The notes below the pieces were generated by a model that saw nothing but the letters and a program-made list of their open reading frames with translations, had not been told where the DNA came from and did no database searches. From Solibacillus isronensis (lineage in GTDB: Bacteria > Bacillota > Bacilli > Bacillales_A > Planococcaceae), in assembly GCF_023715405.1 (NCBI RefSeq), contig NZ_JAMBOC010000002.1, positions 186,001 to 250,000 of the forward strand: a stretch of DNA of 64,000 nucleotides, given 5' to 3'. Made by a program: the position numbers and the translations under genes. How positions within the stretch are numbered: the stretch's first letter is position 1; each line of letters starts with the position of its first letter. Below, piece by piece: positions 42,657 to 52,346 of the stretch.

Positions 42657-43853
42657 ATGTTATTAGACAATTTAATGAAAAGATTAGATGAAAAAAAGGA
42701 TCGCATTATTGAAATCCGCCGCTATCTCCATGAACATCCGGAGCTTTCCTTTCAAGAAGAGCAGACAGCCAAGTATATTCAGGAGTTTTATGTTGATGTT
42801 CCGGTCAATTCAGTTGAAACAAACTTTGGGGGCGAACGTGGTGTCGTTGTAACGATTCAAGGGGCAAAACCAGGAAAAACAATTGCCATTCGTGCTGATT
42901 TCGATGCGTTGCCAATCCAGGAAGAAACCGGTCTGCCTTTCGCTTCAAAAAATGAAGGGGTCATGCATGCATGTGGGCATGACGGTCATACAGCCTATAT
43001 GCTCGTTTTGGCGCAAACGTTGGCGGAGTTTAAAAATGAATTAAAAGGTACGATTAAAGTAATTCATCAACCCGCTGAAGAAGCGCCTCCAGGTGGTGCG
43101 ATCGGAATGATCAATGCAGGTGTACTGGATGGCGTTGATGCTATCATCGGAATCCATGTCATGAGCAACATGAAGACAGGTCATATTTATTACAGAAGCG
43201 GCAACACGCAAACAGGCAGATCCTATTTTAAACTTGTCGTTCAAGGTAAAGGCGGACATGGATCATCCCCGCATCTTGCAAATGATGCAATTATTGCCGC
43301 AAGTTCATTTGTCATGAATCTGCAAACAATCGTCAGCCGCCGCATTAACCCATTTGATACAGCGTCCGTTACGATTGGAAATCTGGACGGGAAAGGTACT
43401 TTTAACGTGATAAAGGATTCCGTGACAATCGAAGGTGATGTTCGTACAATGACCCCTGAAACCCGGGAAATAGTAGAAGCTGAAGTTCGTGCTTTTACAG
43501 AAGGGTTGGAAAAATCATTTGGCGTCACATGTCATCTAGACTACCTCAACGACTACCCTGTTCTGAATAATCATCCCGTAGTAACGGAACATGTACGTCA
43601 GGCTTTGGAGCTGGCAGCCATTCCTGAAGTGGAAGCCGTTTTAGAAACACCGCCACTGCCGCCTTCAGAGGATTTTGCCTATTATCTTGAAAAAGTACCG
43701 GGCTGTTTCTTCTATGTCGGTGCGATGCCAGCGTCAGGTGAAGCATATCCGCATCATCATCCTAAATTTGATATTAATGAAGAAAGCCTCATTATAAGTG
43801 CCAAAGCAATGGCTGCTGTAGTCGCTTCTTACTGTGACGGAAACGAAAATTAG
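42657..43853 (+). CDS. M20-family amidohydrolase, second paralogue
   Basis: 398 aa, collinear with the M20 protein at 35791 and clearly homologous: RRYLHEHPELSFQEEQTAKY, RADFDALPIQEETGLPF, MHACGHDGHTAYMLVLAQTL, VIHQPAEEAPPGGAIGM, GKGGHGSSPH and PPSEDFAYYLEKVPGCFFYV. It differs mainly in the central dimerisation domain. Likely deacylates the substrate imported by the adjacent MFS protein. GGGAGATTATCAA precedes ATG. Confidence 0.88.
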   Translation: MLLDNLMKRLDEKKDRIIEIRRYLHEHPELSFQEEQTAKYIQEFYVDVPVNSVETNFGGERGVVVTIQGAKPGKTIAIRADFDALPIQEETGLPFASKNEGVMHACGHDGHTAYMLVLAQTLAEFKNELKGTIKVIHQPAEEAPPGGAIGMINAGVLDGVDAIIGIHVMSNMKTGHIYYRSGNTQTGRSYFKLVVQGKGGHGSSPHLANDAIIAASSFVMNLQTIVSRRINPFDTASVTIGNLDGKGTFNVIKDSVTIEGDVRTMTPETREIVEAEVRAFTEGLEKSFGVTCHLDYLNDYPVLNNHPVVTEHVRQALELAAIPEVEAVLETPPLPPSEDFAYYLEKVPGCFFYVGAMPASGEAYPHHHPKFDINEESLIISAKAMAAVVASYCDGNEN

Positions 43854-43920
43854 AAAAAAGCATAGATCCAGTACACTACCCGCTTAGGCCTCTATGCAAC
43901 TGTTTTATTAAATGTTAGCC

Positions 43921-43955
43921 AAAAGTGCCCTCCTGATTTTTCAGGGGGCACTTTT
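43921..43955 (+). terminator. Terminator of the MFS-M20 operon
   Basis: AAAAGTGCCCTCCTGA / TCAGGGGGCACTTTT, loop TTTT. Confidence 0.9.
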
Positions 43956-44136
43956 GCTTGTAATGTTCGACTTAGACAGATATTGTATAATTTACAATCT
44001 ACTTCTCATAAAACATTTTATTCCTTTAATACAATAGCATAAGAATTTTCTTACGTTCGGTATAATCTGTCTATAGGAGACACCTCGGTATTGATTGTTA
44101 CATTTGCGATGAAGTACTTGGAGAGGATAGACATCT

Positions 44137-44610
44137 ATGAAAATAACACGCGTCATTAAATATAATTTACTCCGGCTATTTCGGCTTAAATCGGGTCCAC
44201 ATCAAGTTGCGTCAGGGGTAACAATTGGGTTTATTCCTAGCTGGCTTCCTACATTCGGACTCGGCCCCGTTCTTTCTGTCGGTATGGCAAGACTCATGAA
44301 GGCGAATACCGTTTCCGCACTTGTCGGCGGTGTTCTAGGCACATTTATTTGGCCTCTGCTTTTCTTTTTAAATTATAAAGTCGGGAGCTTACTACTCGAC
44401 CGAACTATTAAAGTCGAAGAAGTCGATGAAGTAGAATACATAGATGCGATTGAACATACGTATACTGGATTTGTGAATTCCCATTCGAGCGGATTCACCT
44501 TTTTAACAGGGGCCATGTGTAATATAGTGATTTCCTCGATTCTTATATACATCATCGTATATATTATGTTCAAGGCGTACCGGGTGAGGATTTTAAACAA
44601 AATTCGATGA
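44137..44610 (+). CDS. DUF2062 membrane protein
   Basis: 157 aa. DUF2062 pattern: SGPHQVASGVTIGFIPSWLP then TFGLGPVLSVGMARLMKANT, a central FIWPLLFFLNYKVGS and a C-terminal TM IVISSILIYIIVYIMF. Function unknown. Ribosome binding site GGAGAGGATAG. Upstream of and co-directional with a GGDEF gene. Confidence 0.85.
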   Translation: MKITRVIKYNLLRLFRLKSGPHQVASGVTIGFIPSWLPTFGLGPVLSVGMARLMKANTVSALVGGVLGTFIWPLLFFLNYKVGSLLLDRTIKVEEVDEVEYIDAIEHTYTGFVNSHSSGFTFLTGAMCNIVISSILIYIIVYIMFKAYRVRILNKIR

Positions 44611-44697
44611 ATTTGAAATTCTCACCACTCACTTGGCAGAATTTCGAGAATATTATAAAATTACTTTTTAAAATATAGAAGTAAGCAAGGTGATAAC

Positions 44698-45336
44698 ATG
44701 CCCTACAGAGGAAGAATATTGGCAACAGGAATCGTTCTCTTATTTAATATAATCCGTTATTTCTACTATCATCAGTATTTAGCTTTGCCCTTTTATTGGA
44801 CATTTTTTGTTTTAACAGCCCTTTTCCTCAGTATCGCATGGTGGGCCGGCAAGCAATTTGATAAGGTCAAATACCTGTCAGAAAGAGATCCGTTAACCGG
44901 TGCCTATAACCGCCGTACAGTAGAAGAGCACTTTCACAAGGCTGCTAAAATAAGCGATATAAAAAAACAATCATTAGGGGTCATCATGCTCGATTTAAAT
45001 AAATTTAAAGAAGTAAACGACGTATTCGGTCATCAAAAAGGCGATGAACTGCTCATGCAAGTTACCACAGCATTGGATACATTTGTCGGGAAACATGATT
45101 TAGTTGCAAGATGGGGCGGCGATGAATTCGTCGTTGTCGTAGACAATCTGAATGAAGATACAGCTGACAACTATGTAAAAGAACTCCAGCAAGCAATCAC
45201 ACTGAAAAATGCCGGAAACTTCCCAAATGTCGAGGCTTCTGTCGGATATGCGATTTACCCTCAGCATGGAAAGAGTTTTCAGAAGCTTGTCCAAGAGGCG
45301 GATGCTTATATGTATAGGGATAAGAAGGAACATTGA
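44698..45336 (+). CDS. Membrane GGDEF diguanylate cyclase, 212 aa
   Basis: Two TM segments (about 7-25, 30-50) and a compact GGDEF domain from about residue 60: RDPLTGAYNRRTVEEHF, MLDLNKFKEVNDVFGHQKGD and the intact RWGGDEFVVVVD. The RxxD inhibitory site is GKHD, lacking the Arg. AAGCAAGGTGATAAC precedes ATG. Confidence 0.92.
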   Translation: MPYRGRILATGIVLLFNIIRYFYYHQYLALPFYWTFFVLTALFLSIAWWAGKQFDKVKYLSERDPLTGAYNRRTVEEHFHKAAKISDIKKQSLGVIMLDLNKFKEVNDVFGHQKGDELLMQVTTALDTFVGKHDLVARWGGDEFVVVVDNLNEDTADNYVKELQQAITLKNAGNFPNVEASVGYAIYPQHGKSFQKLVQEADAYMYRDKKEH

Positions 45337-45426
45337 TGTTGCTGTGATTGTTCCGTAATAATGACTTATATGGAAAAACAATCAACGCTTCTTATCCTAA
45401 TTTTTATATCACTAAATTTATACTTC

Positions 45427-45467
45427 AAAAGGCATGTTTTGAATCGAACTTTCAAAACATGCCTTTT
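45427..45467. terminator. Perfect 17-bp terminator
   Basis: AAAAGGCATGTTTTGAA / TTCAAAACATGCCTTTT between convergent genes. Confidence 0.9.
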
Positions 45468-45499
45468 CATAATTTAACGTGAATTTTATTTTTAGAACT

Positions 45500-46093
45500 T
45501 TAATCTATCTTCATCCTTCTTTTAAAATCTTCAATTTCGAACGTTTCATTATTTTCTTTAATCCTGCTGACTTCACTAAGTAATTCATCCTGTTTAGCAT
45601 GAATTTTCCTTAACTCTGCCATTTGTTCTTCTTGCTCACATTCTCTCGCATATTCTATCGCACAATCCTTTAATGTATCTGCAAGGTTGTTTAATAGATA
45701 ATTTTCAAATTTGCCCAGTATGTTCAAATCTAAATATTTCGGACCTATATTGAGTGTTTTTAAAGTATTGTTTAGTTCCGTTTCCTTCTGATTCAATTCA
45801 TTTATTTGGTGTTGATTATTTTCCAACTTCTGATTTGTTAACTTTTCACTTGTACGAAATAAGTAAATAAAAGTCGATATTATGACCACCGTACTTATAT
45901 AAAATATAATGCCATCGTCAAGATCAACTAATACTAATAAAATTATCGATAAGGTACTTACTAATAATAATTTCATGAAGGAGATCGGAACTGGCTTTTT
46001 AAGTTCTATTAAGTTATTTTCAATACATGCTTTATCTGACAGTAGTTGTTGCGCTTGCTTAATTTCACCTAAAACCGACTGCTTATTACTCAT
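45500..46093 (-). CDS. Membrane protein with coiled coils, 197 aa
   Basis: Short N-terminal coiled segment, two adjacent TMs (about 43-62, 64-80; LVSTLSIILLVLVDLDDGII) and long charged coiled coils (EKLTNQKLENNQHQINELNQ; EQMAELRKIHAKQDELLSEV). GGGAGGTTAAATTA before ATG 46093; a frame to 46117 lacks a site. Family not recognised. Confidence 0.6.
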   Translation of the reverse strand: MSNKQSVLGEIKQAQQLLSDKACIENNLIELKKPVPISFMKLLLVSTLSIILLVLVDLDDGIIFYISTVVIISTFIYLFRTSEKLTNQKLENNQHQINELNQKETELNNTLKTLNIGPKYLDLNILGKFENYLLNNLADTLKDCAIEYARECEQEEQMAELRKIHAKQDELLSEVSRIKENNETFEIEDFKRRMKID

Positions 46094-46306
46094 TAATTTA
46101 ACCTCCCAAAATTCCAAGTCATTTACTTAGTTTGGTCGGAACAATAAATTCTAAACATGATATTAAATTAACTAATTGTTACTTCTTTTTTACTTTAATT
46201 ACCTTCACAACCCCGAAGGTAATTAACAGTATGAAAGAAATGATCAGATCATTAATTTAGTATCAAAACAGGCGAATTATCTATCCATAGTCCGTAAAAA
46301 AGAAAT

Positions 46307-46341
46307 GTGCCAAAATCCATGATCATAAAGGATTTTGGCAC
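46307..46341 (-). terminator. Terminator of the yetF-like gene
   Basis: GTGCCAAAATCC / GGATTTTGGCAC, 12-bp perfect stem. Confidence 0.85.
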
Positions 46342-46363
46342 TCATTGAATTCCTGGAAACTCT

Positions 46364-46873
46364 TTAGCTTTCTCTAGTTAAACTTACATTAGCCAAGGTA
46401 TTTCCCAGTTCTCCATTAATAACTGATAAGCTGCCATCGTTTTCAAGAACGATGGCTTTCACTTCCTTTAAGTCTCCAATTCCATCGTTTCGTACAGACT
46501 GGAGTATATCGCCCTCGCTAATTCTTTCCTTTTTCATCGTTTCTCTAAGAAAGGAACCGTTCAAATAGAGCAAGCTCGGCTCTGACTTAATGAGTTTATT
46601 GAATTTTTTCCACCGTACAGATGTGAAGGTCAATAAGAATTGCAATAAAATCAACAGGACAAATGCTAACAGTCCCTCTAGCAAGCTCACATCTTTACTC
46701 AATAAAATTGTAGAGAGTACAGAACCAATGGCTACTGTTACCACTAAATCGAAAGCATTTAATTGGGTTAATGACCGTTTCCCGGAAATCAGTAGAAAGA
46801 AGACTAGACCAACATAAGCAAGAATGCCAACCGTGATAATTCGAATAAAACTTTCCAATGTTATCGAGAACAT
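46364..46873 (-). CDS. DUF421 (YetF/YcaP-like) membrane protein
   Basis: 169 aa. Three TM segments then a small soluble domain. Signatures: FFLLISGKRSLTQLNAFDLV, TVAIGSVLSTILLSKDVSLL and a C-terminal SEPSLLYLNGSFLRETMKKE, ISEGDILQSVRNDG. YetF-family proteins in Bacillus spores have been linked to germination subunits, but this shorter form may differ. Confidence 0.85.
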   Translation of the reverse strand: MFSITLESFIRIITVGILAYVGLVFFLLISGKRSLTQLNAFDLVVTVAIGSVLSTILLSKDVSLLEGLLAFVLLILLQFLLTFTSVRWKKFNKLIKSEPSLLYLNGSFLRETMKKERISEGDILQSVRNDGIGDLKEVKAIVLENDGSLSVINGELGNTLANVSLTRES

Positions 46874-47174
46874 GCTTCTAGCTCCTCTCTGTAATAATTA
46901 GCAACTTAAGTAGGCATTCATAAAAAGTAGGTTATAGATTCTTATTAAACATTCTCCTAACTACTTAAGTTGCTGAATCTACTTTTTATATACCCCACTC
47001 ACCATACTTTTTAGCTAAAAATGCAAATTTGCCATTCCCTAAAAAAATTCGGTTAGCTGGAGTTAAAAGGAAATCGTCATCTGATTATAAAAAAATACGA
47101 TTCATTTTCATTGGAATGCAGTATTGGATAATAAATTTATCTACAACCATGCATACTACAGATGAGGTGGATTA

Positions 47175-48140
47175 ATGACGATTGTACGATTAGGATATGT
47201 TGCGATGAGTATGGAGCTGAAAAATGCTTCTCCCTCTCAAACGATGACGTTTACACAGTTTCAAAAAATTAAGGATCGGGAAGCGGCCATACGAAAATTA
47301 GAGCGGATTGCACTGAAAAATTTAGAAAATACATTTAGGTTATTAAAACATAATGTCTTTAATGAAATTCATTTCTATCGGTTAACCTCTCGATTGATTC
47401 CTCTAGCTAACCATGAAGAACTGCCTGATTGGAATTATATAAAACCCTTATTAGAGAAGTTAGCTGAAATTGGTGAGTATGCAACAAAACATAATATACG
47501 AATTGACTTTCATCCAGACCATTTTGTCGTTTTGAATTCACCTAAAACAGAAGTAGTCAAAAACTCTATAAAAACGTTAAAAATGCATTATTTATTGTTA
47601 AAGGGAATGAAAATAGATCCGACACACCGATGTGTTCTTCATGTTGGTGGGAACTATAAAGAAACCGAGAATTCCCTGGAGCAATTCGTTGATAATTGGA
47701 TGGATGTTCCAAGAGCCATTCAAAAGATGATTATCCTTGAAAATGATGATACTTCTTTTACAGTTGATGATACGCTCTATTTGTGTGAAAAATTAGATAT
47801 ACCTCTTGTATTTGATTATCATCACCATCTCGCTCATCATTACAATGAAAAATGGAATGATAAGTGGGACCGAATTGTCGCTACTTGGAAGGATTCCTCG
47901 TTGCCAATAAAAATGCATATTTCAAGTCCTAAAAGCGAGAAAGAATTCCGCCATCATTCCGATTATGTGGACGTAGAAATGTTTTTCAGATTTTTAAATG
48001 AAATCAAAGGAACAGTACCGGAAATACATTGTATGATTGAGGCAAAAAAGAAAGATGAAGCGTTATTTCATTTGATGGAGGAAATAAAACTTCGTGAAGA
48101 TGTAGAAATCATTGATGGTTCATCTTTTTATTTAAAGTGA
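47175..48140 (+). CDS. uvsE: UV DNA damage endonuclease UvsE
   Basis: 321 aa, full length. TIM-barrel UVDE enzyme that nicks 5' of UV photoproducts. Signatures: VRLGYVAMSMELKNASPSQT at the N-terminus, FHFYRLTSRLIPL-like strand (EIHFYRLTSRLIPLANHEEL), RIDFHPDHFVVLNSPK, CVLHVGGNYKE, ILENDDTSFTVDDTLYLCEK, FDYHHHLAHH and CMIEAKKKDEALFHLM. The metal-binding His/Glu set appears intact. GATGAGGTGGATTA precedes ATG. Confidence 0.95.
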   Translation: MTIVRLGYVAMSMELKNASPSQTMTFTQFQKIKDREAAIRKLERIALKNLENTFRLLKHNVFNEIHFYRLTSRLIPLANHEELPDWNYIKPLLEKLAEIGEYATKHNIRIDFHPDHFVVLNSPKTEVVKNSIKTLKMHYLLLKGMKIDPTHRCVLHVGGNYKETENSLEQFVDNWMDVPRAIQKMIILENDDTSFTVDDTLYLCEKLDIPLVFDYHHHLAHHYNEKWNDKWDRIVATWKDSSLPIKMHISSPKSEKEFRHHSDYVDVEMFFRFLNEIKGTVPEIHCMIEAKKKDEALFHLMEEIKLREDVEIIDGSSFYLK

Positions 48141-48166
48141 TTAGAACTGGCACTAAATATACAATA

Positions 48167-48193
48167 AGCCCCACCTCCGCTAGTGTTGGGGCT
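48167..48193 (+). terminator. Terminator of uvsE
   Basis: AGCCCCA / TGGGGCT with T-rich exit, 25 bp after the stop. Confidence 0.75.
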
Positions 48194-48360
48194 ATTTGAC
48201 GATTACCATCCTTTTCGCCGGACACCTGAGATTATGAATGAAAACGGATCAAACATTCACAATTACTTTGCTAAACAAATATGAGAAATATAAACACATT
48301 TAAGTTAGGATAGACCTAACTAAAAGGGGCATCAATATAAAAAAGAAAGGAGATGAATGG

Positions 48361-49215
48361 ATGAAAGAACGAATAATCAAGTGGTTGTTGGTTACGGGGT
48401 TTGTATTTTGTTTTTCTATAACAGCTATCATGAGCGTTTATGCAGCAGATGGCGCAAGGCAATTGTTGAAAGCTGACTTACAGGAAAATGCGGAACAAGA
48501 CTTATCTGACCTTAAAGCAGAAACGGAAAATTCCGAGCAGGATCCTGAGCAGCCTGTTGACCTAAGAATTTTACAACAACGGTATCCAGAAATATTTTTC
48601 ATACAAGGTCCTACAGATCAAAAACGAATTGCTTTAACTTTTGATGATGGTCCTGATCCTCGATTTTCAAATGACGTATTAGATGTATTAAAACAGTACA
48701 ATGTCCCAGCAACATTCTTCGTATTAGGTTCAAAAGCCGTCGCTAACCCTGAGATTGTCAAGCGAATGCAAAACGAGGGTCATGTAATCGGAAATCATAC
48801 CTACGCCCACCCTAACCTTGTCGAGGAAGCTGACCTCGGAACGCTTGAGAGGGAAGTAACGAAAACGGAAGATGCCCTTAACGAAATTATTGGTTACCGG
48901 ACAAAATTATTTAGACCACCTTATGGCTTCCTATACAATGAATTAGTCGAAAAGCTTGGGAACATGAACGATTACGTAATTGCCTGGGATGTTGATTCAT
49001 TGGATTGGCAGGAAGATCCGCCAGAAATAATTGCATCGAGAGTAGTAGACAACATTCATCCAGGCGCGATTATTCTCATGCATGATGGTGCAGAATCGTC
49101 TGGGGATCGAACGAATACAATCTTATCACTGCAACAAATTATTCCAAAACTGCAAGAACAAGGATATGAATTTGTCACAGTTCCAGATTTGTTGAGTATT
49201 CCTTTTGAGAAATAA
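48361..49215 (+). CDS. Polysaccharide deacetylase (NodB-type CE4 esterase)
   Basis: 284 aa with N-terminal signal or anchor (LLVTGFVFCFSITAIMSVYA). NodB motifs in order: MT1 IALTFDDGPDPRF, MT2 HVIGNHTYAHPNL, MT3 KLFRPPYGFLYNEL, MT4 DVDSLDWQEDP and MT5 IILMHDGAESS. It deacetylates peptidoglycan or another cell-wall glycan outside the membrane; zinc ligands Asp-His-His present. AAAGAAAGGAGATGA precedes ATG. Confidence 0.93.
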   Translation: MKERIIKWLLVTGFVFCFSITAIMSVYAADGARQLLKADLQENAEQDLSDLKAETENSEQDPEQPVDLRILQQRYPEIFFIQGPTDQKRIALTFDDGPDPRFSNDVLDVLKQYNVPATFFVLGSKAVANPEIVKRMQNEGHVIGNHTYAHPNLVEEADLGTLEREVTKTEDALNEIIGYRTKLFRPPYGFLYNELVEKLGNMNDYVIAWDVDSLDWQEDPPEIIASRVVDNIHPGAIILMHDGAESSGDRTNTILSLQQIIPKLQEQGYEFVTVPDLLSIPFEK

Positions 49216-49276
49216 AACTGCATTTACCTGTATTACTATATGGGGTACTACTATCAAGTATATTAAAAAAATGATA

Positions 49277-49309
49277 GCACCTTTCAAACAACAATTGCTT
49301 GAAAGGTGC
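49277..49309. terminator. Bidirectional terminator
   Basis: GCACCTTTCAA / TTGAAAGGTGC between convergent genes. Confidence 0.85.
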
Positions 49310-49315
49310 ATTTTC

Positions 49316-50383
49316 TTACTTCATTTTTAAAACAGGCTTAATAACTGAACCATTTTCTGATTCTTCAAATGCCTTATTGATTTGTTCAAAATCATAAAAT
49401 TTTACCATTCGATCAAATGGAAATTGTCCTTTTTTATAGTATGAAATCAATTCCGGGATAAATTTTTGTGGAATTGCATCACCTTGACTCGTTCCTACAA
49501 TGCTGCCGCCTTTTAGTGCCAAGATTTCCAAAGGTATATTAAGGCTAAAATCAGTAACAACAGTAGCTATTTTTCCAAAAGCATCTAATGATAGGATTGC
49601 TTGTTCAACTACCATATCTACTCCAGTCGTATCAAGTACATGCTGAACACCCTTACCTGTAATTTCGTTGATTTTTTCCGCAACATTTACATTGCGACTA
49701 TTAATAGTAGCTGTTGCACCTAACTCTTTCGCAAGTTCTAAGCGATTATCATGGAGATCAACTGCGATAATATTTTCGCAGCCCGCAATTTTAGCAGCCA
49801 TTATTCCACTTAATCCAACGGCCCCAACACCAAATACCGCAACAGAACTACCTGCTTCAGGCTTAAGTACTTTTAAAACAGTACTAGCGCCTGTTTGTAA
49901 CCCACAGCCTAAAGGAGCCGCCAATGCCAAGTCCATATCCTTGTCAATTTTCACGACATTCCTTTCATTGACGAGTGAGTATGTCGCGAATGAAGATTGT
50001 CCAAAGAATCTGGACACCAATGTATTCGTATCTTGATCAATATGACTATTTAAATTAAGTTCGGCATAATTTCTGCAATGTGCAGGGTGATTCGCTATAC
50101 AATTATCGCATTCTCCGCAACTTGCAAATGAGACAACCACATGGTCTCCTTTTTGCAGTTCCGTTACTTCAGACCCCACCTCTTCAATAATTCCAGCGCC
50201 TTCATGACCAAGAACGGAGGGTGGATTGACCATACCCGTGTCTCTCCCGGAAACATCAGTATGGCAAATCCCAGATGCTACTACTTTTATGATTACTTCT
50301 TTTGTACCTATTTCAGGCAATTCAACATCACTGATTTCAAAAGGTTGTCCCGTTTTAGGAGTTACTGCAGCTTTTATTTTCAT
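49316..50383 (-). CDS. Zinc-dependent NAD(P) alcohol dehydrogenase
   Basis: 355 aa MDR-family enzyme. Catalytic zinc: ICHTDVSGRD and GHEGAGIIEEVG; structural zinc loop CGECDNCIANHPAHC with all four Cys; Rossmann motif AVFGVGAVGLSGIMAAK. It resembles aryl/benzyl-alcohol dehydrogenases and S-(hydroxymethyl) enzymes of the class III-like branch. Substrate unknown. GGAGAGAATATC precedes ATG. Confidence 0.88.
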   Translation of the reverse strand: MKIKAAVTPKTGQPFEISDVELPEIGTKEVIIKVVASGICHTDVSGRDTGMVNPPSVLGHEGAGIIEEVGSEVTELQKGDHVVVSFASCGECDNCIANHPAHCRNYAELNLNSHIDQDTNTLVSRFFGQSSFATYSLVNERNVVKIDKDMDLALAAPLGCGLQTGASTVLKVLKPEAGSSVAVFGVGAVGLSGIMAAKIAGCENIIAVDLHDNRLELAKELGATATINSRNVNVAEKINEITGKGVQHVLDTTGVDMVVEQAILSLDAFGKIATVVTDFSLNIPLEILALKGGSIVGTSQGDAIPQKFIPELISYYKKGQFPFDRMVKFYDFEQINKAFEESENGSVIKPVLKMK

Positions 50384-50646
50384 AATGATATTCTCTCCTT
50401 GTATTAAGAGCTTTTAATAGCAGTTCTCTTTTTACTATCTTAAAAGATACTTAAATATTTTGTTTCACAATGCCAAGTTTATGGGGGCATGTAGAAGGTT
50501 TTCAATCTCGGTTCATGTTTCTTCAAAAACGCGATTTAACCTTCTCTCTAACTCCGTTTCCCCACCGATATAAAAGTAAACTGTCATTAATTAGGGAGAA
50601 ATCAATAAAAGAAACCTTTACCATATAATATTCTCGAGCAAAAAAA

Positions 50647-50670
50647 GACGCTTTCTTAAAAGAAAGCGCC
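50647..50670 (-). terminator. Terminator of the SDR gene
   Basis: GACGCTTTCTT / AAGAAAGCGCC with A-run on the left (T-run in the minus transcript). Confidence 0.8.
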
Positions 50671-50741
50671 TTCGCATGTTCTATAGAGGTATCAGGGAGT
50701 TATCCCTTTATCCGTTTGTTTTATTTAGTTAATGTACGATG

Positions 50742-51494
50742 TTAATGAAGCATAATCGAGCCGCCATCAACCATCAATGTTTGACCTGTTATATATTTAG
50801 AGTCTTCCGAAGCTAAAAAGACAGCAGCGCGTCCGATATCTTGTTCCGGATCACCGAATTTACCCATCGGAATACCTGCAAGTACACCTTCATAATATTC
50901 CGGCTGTGCTTTCGCCCATGCTTGTACACCCTCTGAATTAGCGATTGGTGAAATCAGGTTCGCTGTAACACCATCCGCACCAAATTCATTTGCTACAACA
51001 CGCGTAATCCCGCGAATCGCTTCTTTCGCTGCGGCATAGGCAGCTTGTGTTTTATGCCCTTTTAACCCGGCACCTGAAGCAAAGTTAATAATATTGCCGC
51101 GTGTTTTCTTTAAATGTGGAATAGCCGCCTGCATTAAATACCATGTAGGATAGAAGCCTGTATCCATTGACAATGCCAAATGTTCTGGTGTTGTTTCAAG
51201 GAATGGTACCTGTTTAGAAGCATGTGCATTATTTACCAACACATCTAAACGGCCATATTTCTCGACAACCTGTTCCACGACATTTTTTAGTTGATCATGC
51301 TTAGTTAAATCAAATTCAATAAAGCTAGATTGTGGTGAGTGTTGCTGTAAATCCGCTAATACGTTTGCGCCTGCTTCCGGATTAAGATCAACTGCCACAA
51401 CAATGGCGCCCTCTTTTACCATTGCACGCCCCATACCAGCGCCAATACCGCCAGCACCACCTGTAATGATCACTACCTTGTCTTTTAATTTCAA
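50742..51494 (-). CDS. Short-chain dehydrogenase/reductase
   Basis: 250 aa classical SDR: cofactor motif TGGAGGIGAGMG, NNAHAS strand, active-site Ser in INFASGAG, catalytic YAAAKEAI, and a C-terminal GQTLMVDGGSIM. The acidic residue after the second strand (VAVDLN) favours NAD(H). The typical Asn-Ser-Tyr-Lys set is present. Substrate unknown. Confidence 0.92.
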   Translation of the reverse strand: MKLKDKVVIITGGAGGIGAGMGRAMVKEGAIVVAVDLNPEAGANVLADLQQHSPQSSFIEFDLTKHDQLKNVVEQVVEKYGRLDVLVNNAHASKQVPFLETTPEHLALSMDTGFYPTWYLMQAAIPHLKKTRGNIINFASGAGLKGHKTQAAYAAAKEAIRGITRVVANEFGADGVTANLISPIANSEGVQAWAKAQPEYYEGVLAGIPMGKFGDPEQDIGRAAVFLASEDSKYITGQTLMVDGGSIMLH

Positions 51495-51664
51495 TACAAT
51501 TTCTCCTTCTCAGAAAAATCACAAACCTAACGTGATTGTTCCCAGTATCGTTAATAAATTTTTGTTACTAACAAATTAAATATACAACTGCATCATTTTA
51601 GAGGCAAATTATCAATCTAAGTTATTATGCCCTATCTGGACCAATGCTATTACAGAAATTCGCT

Positions 51665-52345
51665 TTAATCTAAATCATTCAATGTCAATTCCTGATCTGG
51701 AGTAAAGCTGGCATATTCATAAATTTCTTCTCCGTTTTCCACACTGCGATACCCTACCTCAGTCAGATAATAATTAATGGATTCATTATTCAGTAACTCC
51801 TGTATGGTCTTGCATTGTTGCAGCATTTGTTCTTTTGTCAAATCGCCTTTTTCAATCTCAAGCATTATGTGCATCGGCTTGGGTGTTTTTAGCTTCGGTG
51901 TCCATGCCTCGGCAACATTGTCGTATACACCCACATCAGTAGACACTGAATTAACTTGCGGTACTTCTCCTTGAAGAAGTGTTAAAATATACTGCTCTGC
52001 TTCTGCGCTCAGCTTGTTGGATACCTCTTTGTCTATGTTCGTTTCATGAATAGTATCACTAAAAACTTCATAAGGCTCCATACCAGAGACATAAAACGTA
52101 TACGTCGTTTCAACTGCCAGCGAATCCTTTTTCACTACTTCAAACTCATACGTGACATCCGTCCAACCGTACCCTACCTGTTTTATCTCAAAGGCCATGT
52201 CTGGATAAGTTTGTTGTAAAAATGTTTCCAGGCTCTCCTTTGCTCTTTGTTTATGCACTGTATTTCCGCTCATTTGCATGTAAGCGAATACTAGGACACC
52301 AATTAATAAAACAGCAATCACGCTATATAGTATTTTCTTTTTCAT
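51665..52345 (-). CDS. YfjL-like exported protein, third gene of a sigma operon
   Basis: 226 aa with N-terminal anchor (ILYSVIAVLLIGVLVFAYMQ) and an extracytoplasmic domain (LETFLQQTYPDMAFEIKQVG, WTDVTYEFEVV) resembling YfjL-like proteins. It follows the anti-sigma gene by 1 bp, so it is part of the sigma/anti-sigma operon and may be a sensor or target protein. Function unknown. Confidence 0.7.
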   Translation of the reverse strand: MKKKILYSVIAVLLIGVLVFAYMQMSGNTVHKQRAKESLETFLQQTYPDMAFEIKQVGYGWTDVTYEFEVVKKDSLAVETTYTFYVSGMEPYEVFSDTIHETNIDKEVSNKLSAEAEQYILTLLQGEVPQVNSVSTDVGVYDNVAEAWTPKLKTPKPMHIMLEIEKGDLTKEQMLQQCKTIQELLNNESINYYLTEVGYRSVENGEEIYEYASFTPDQELTLNDLD

Positions 52346-52346
52346 A

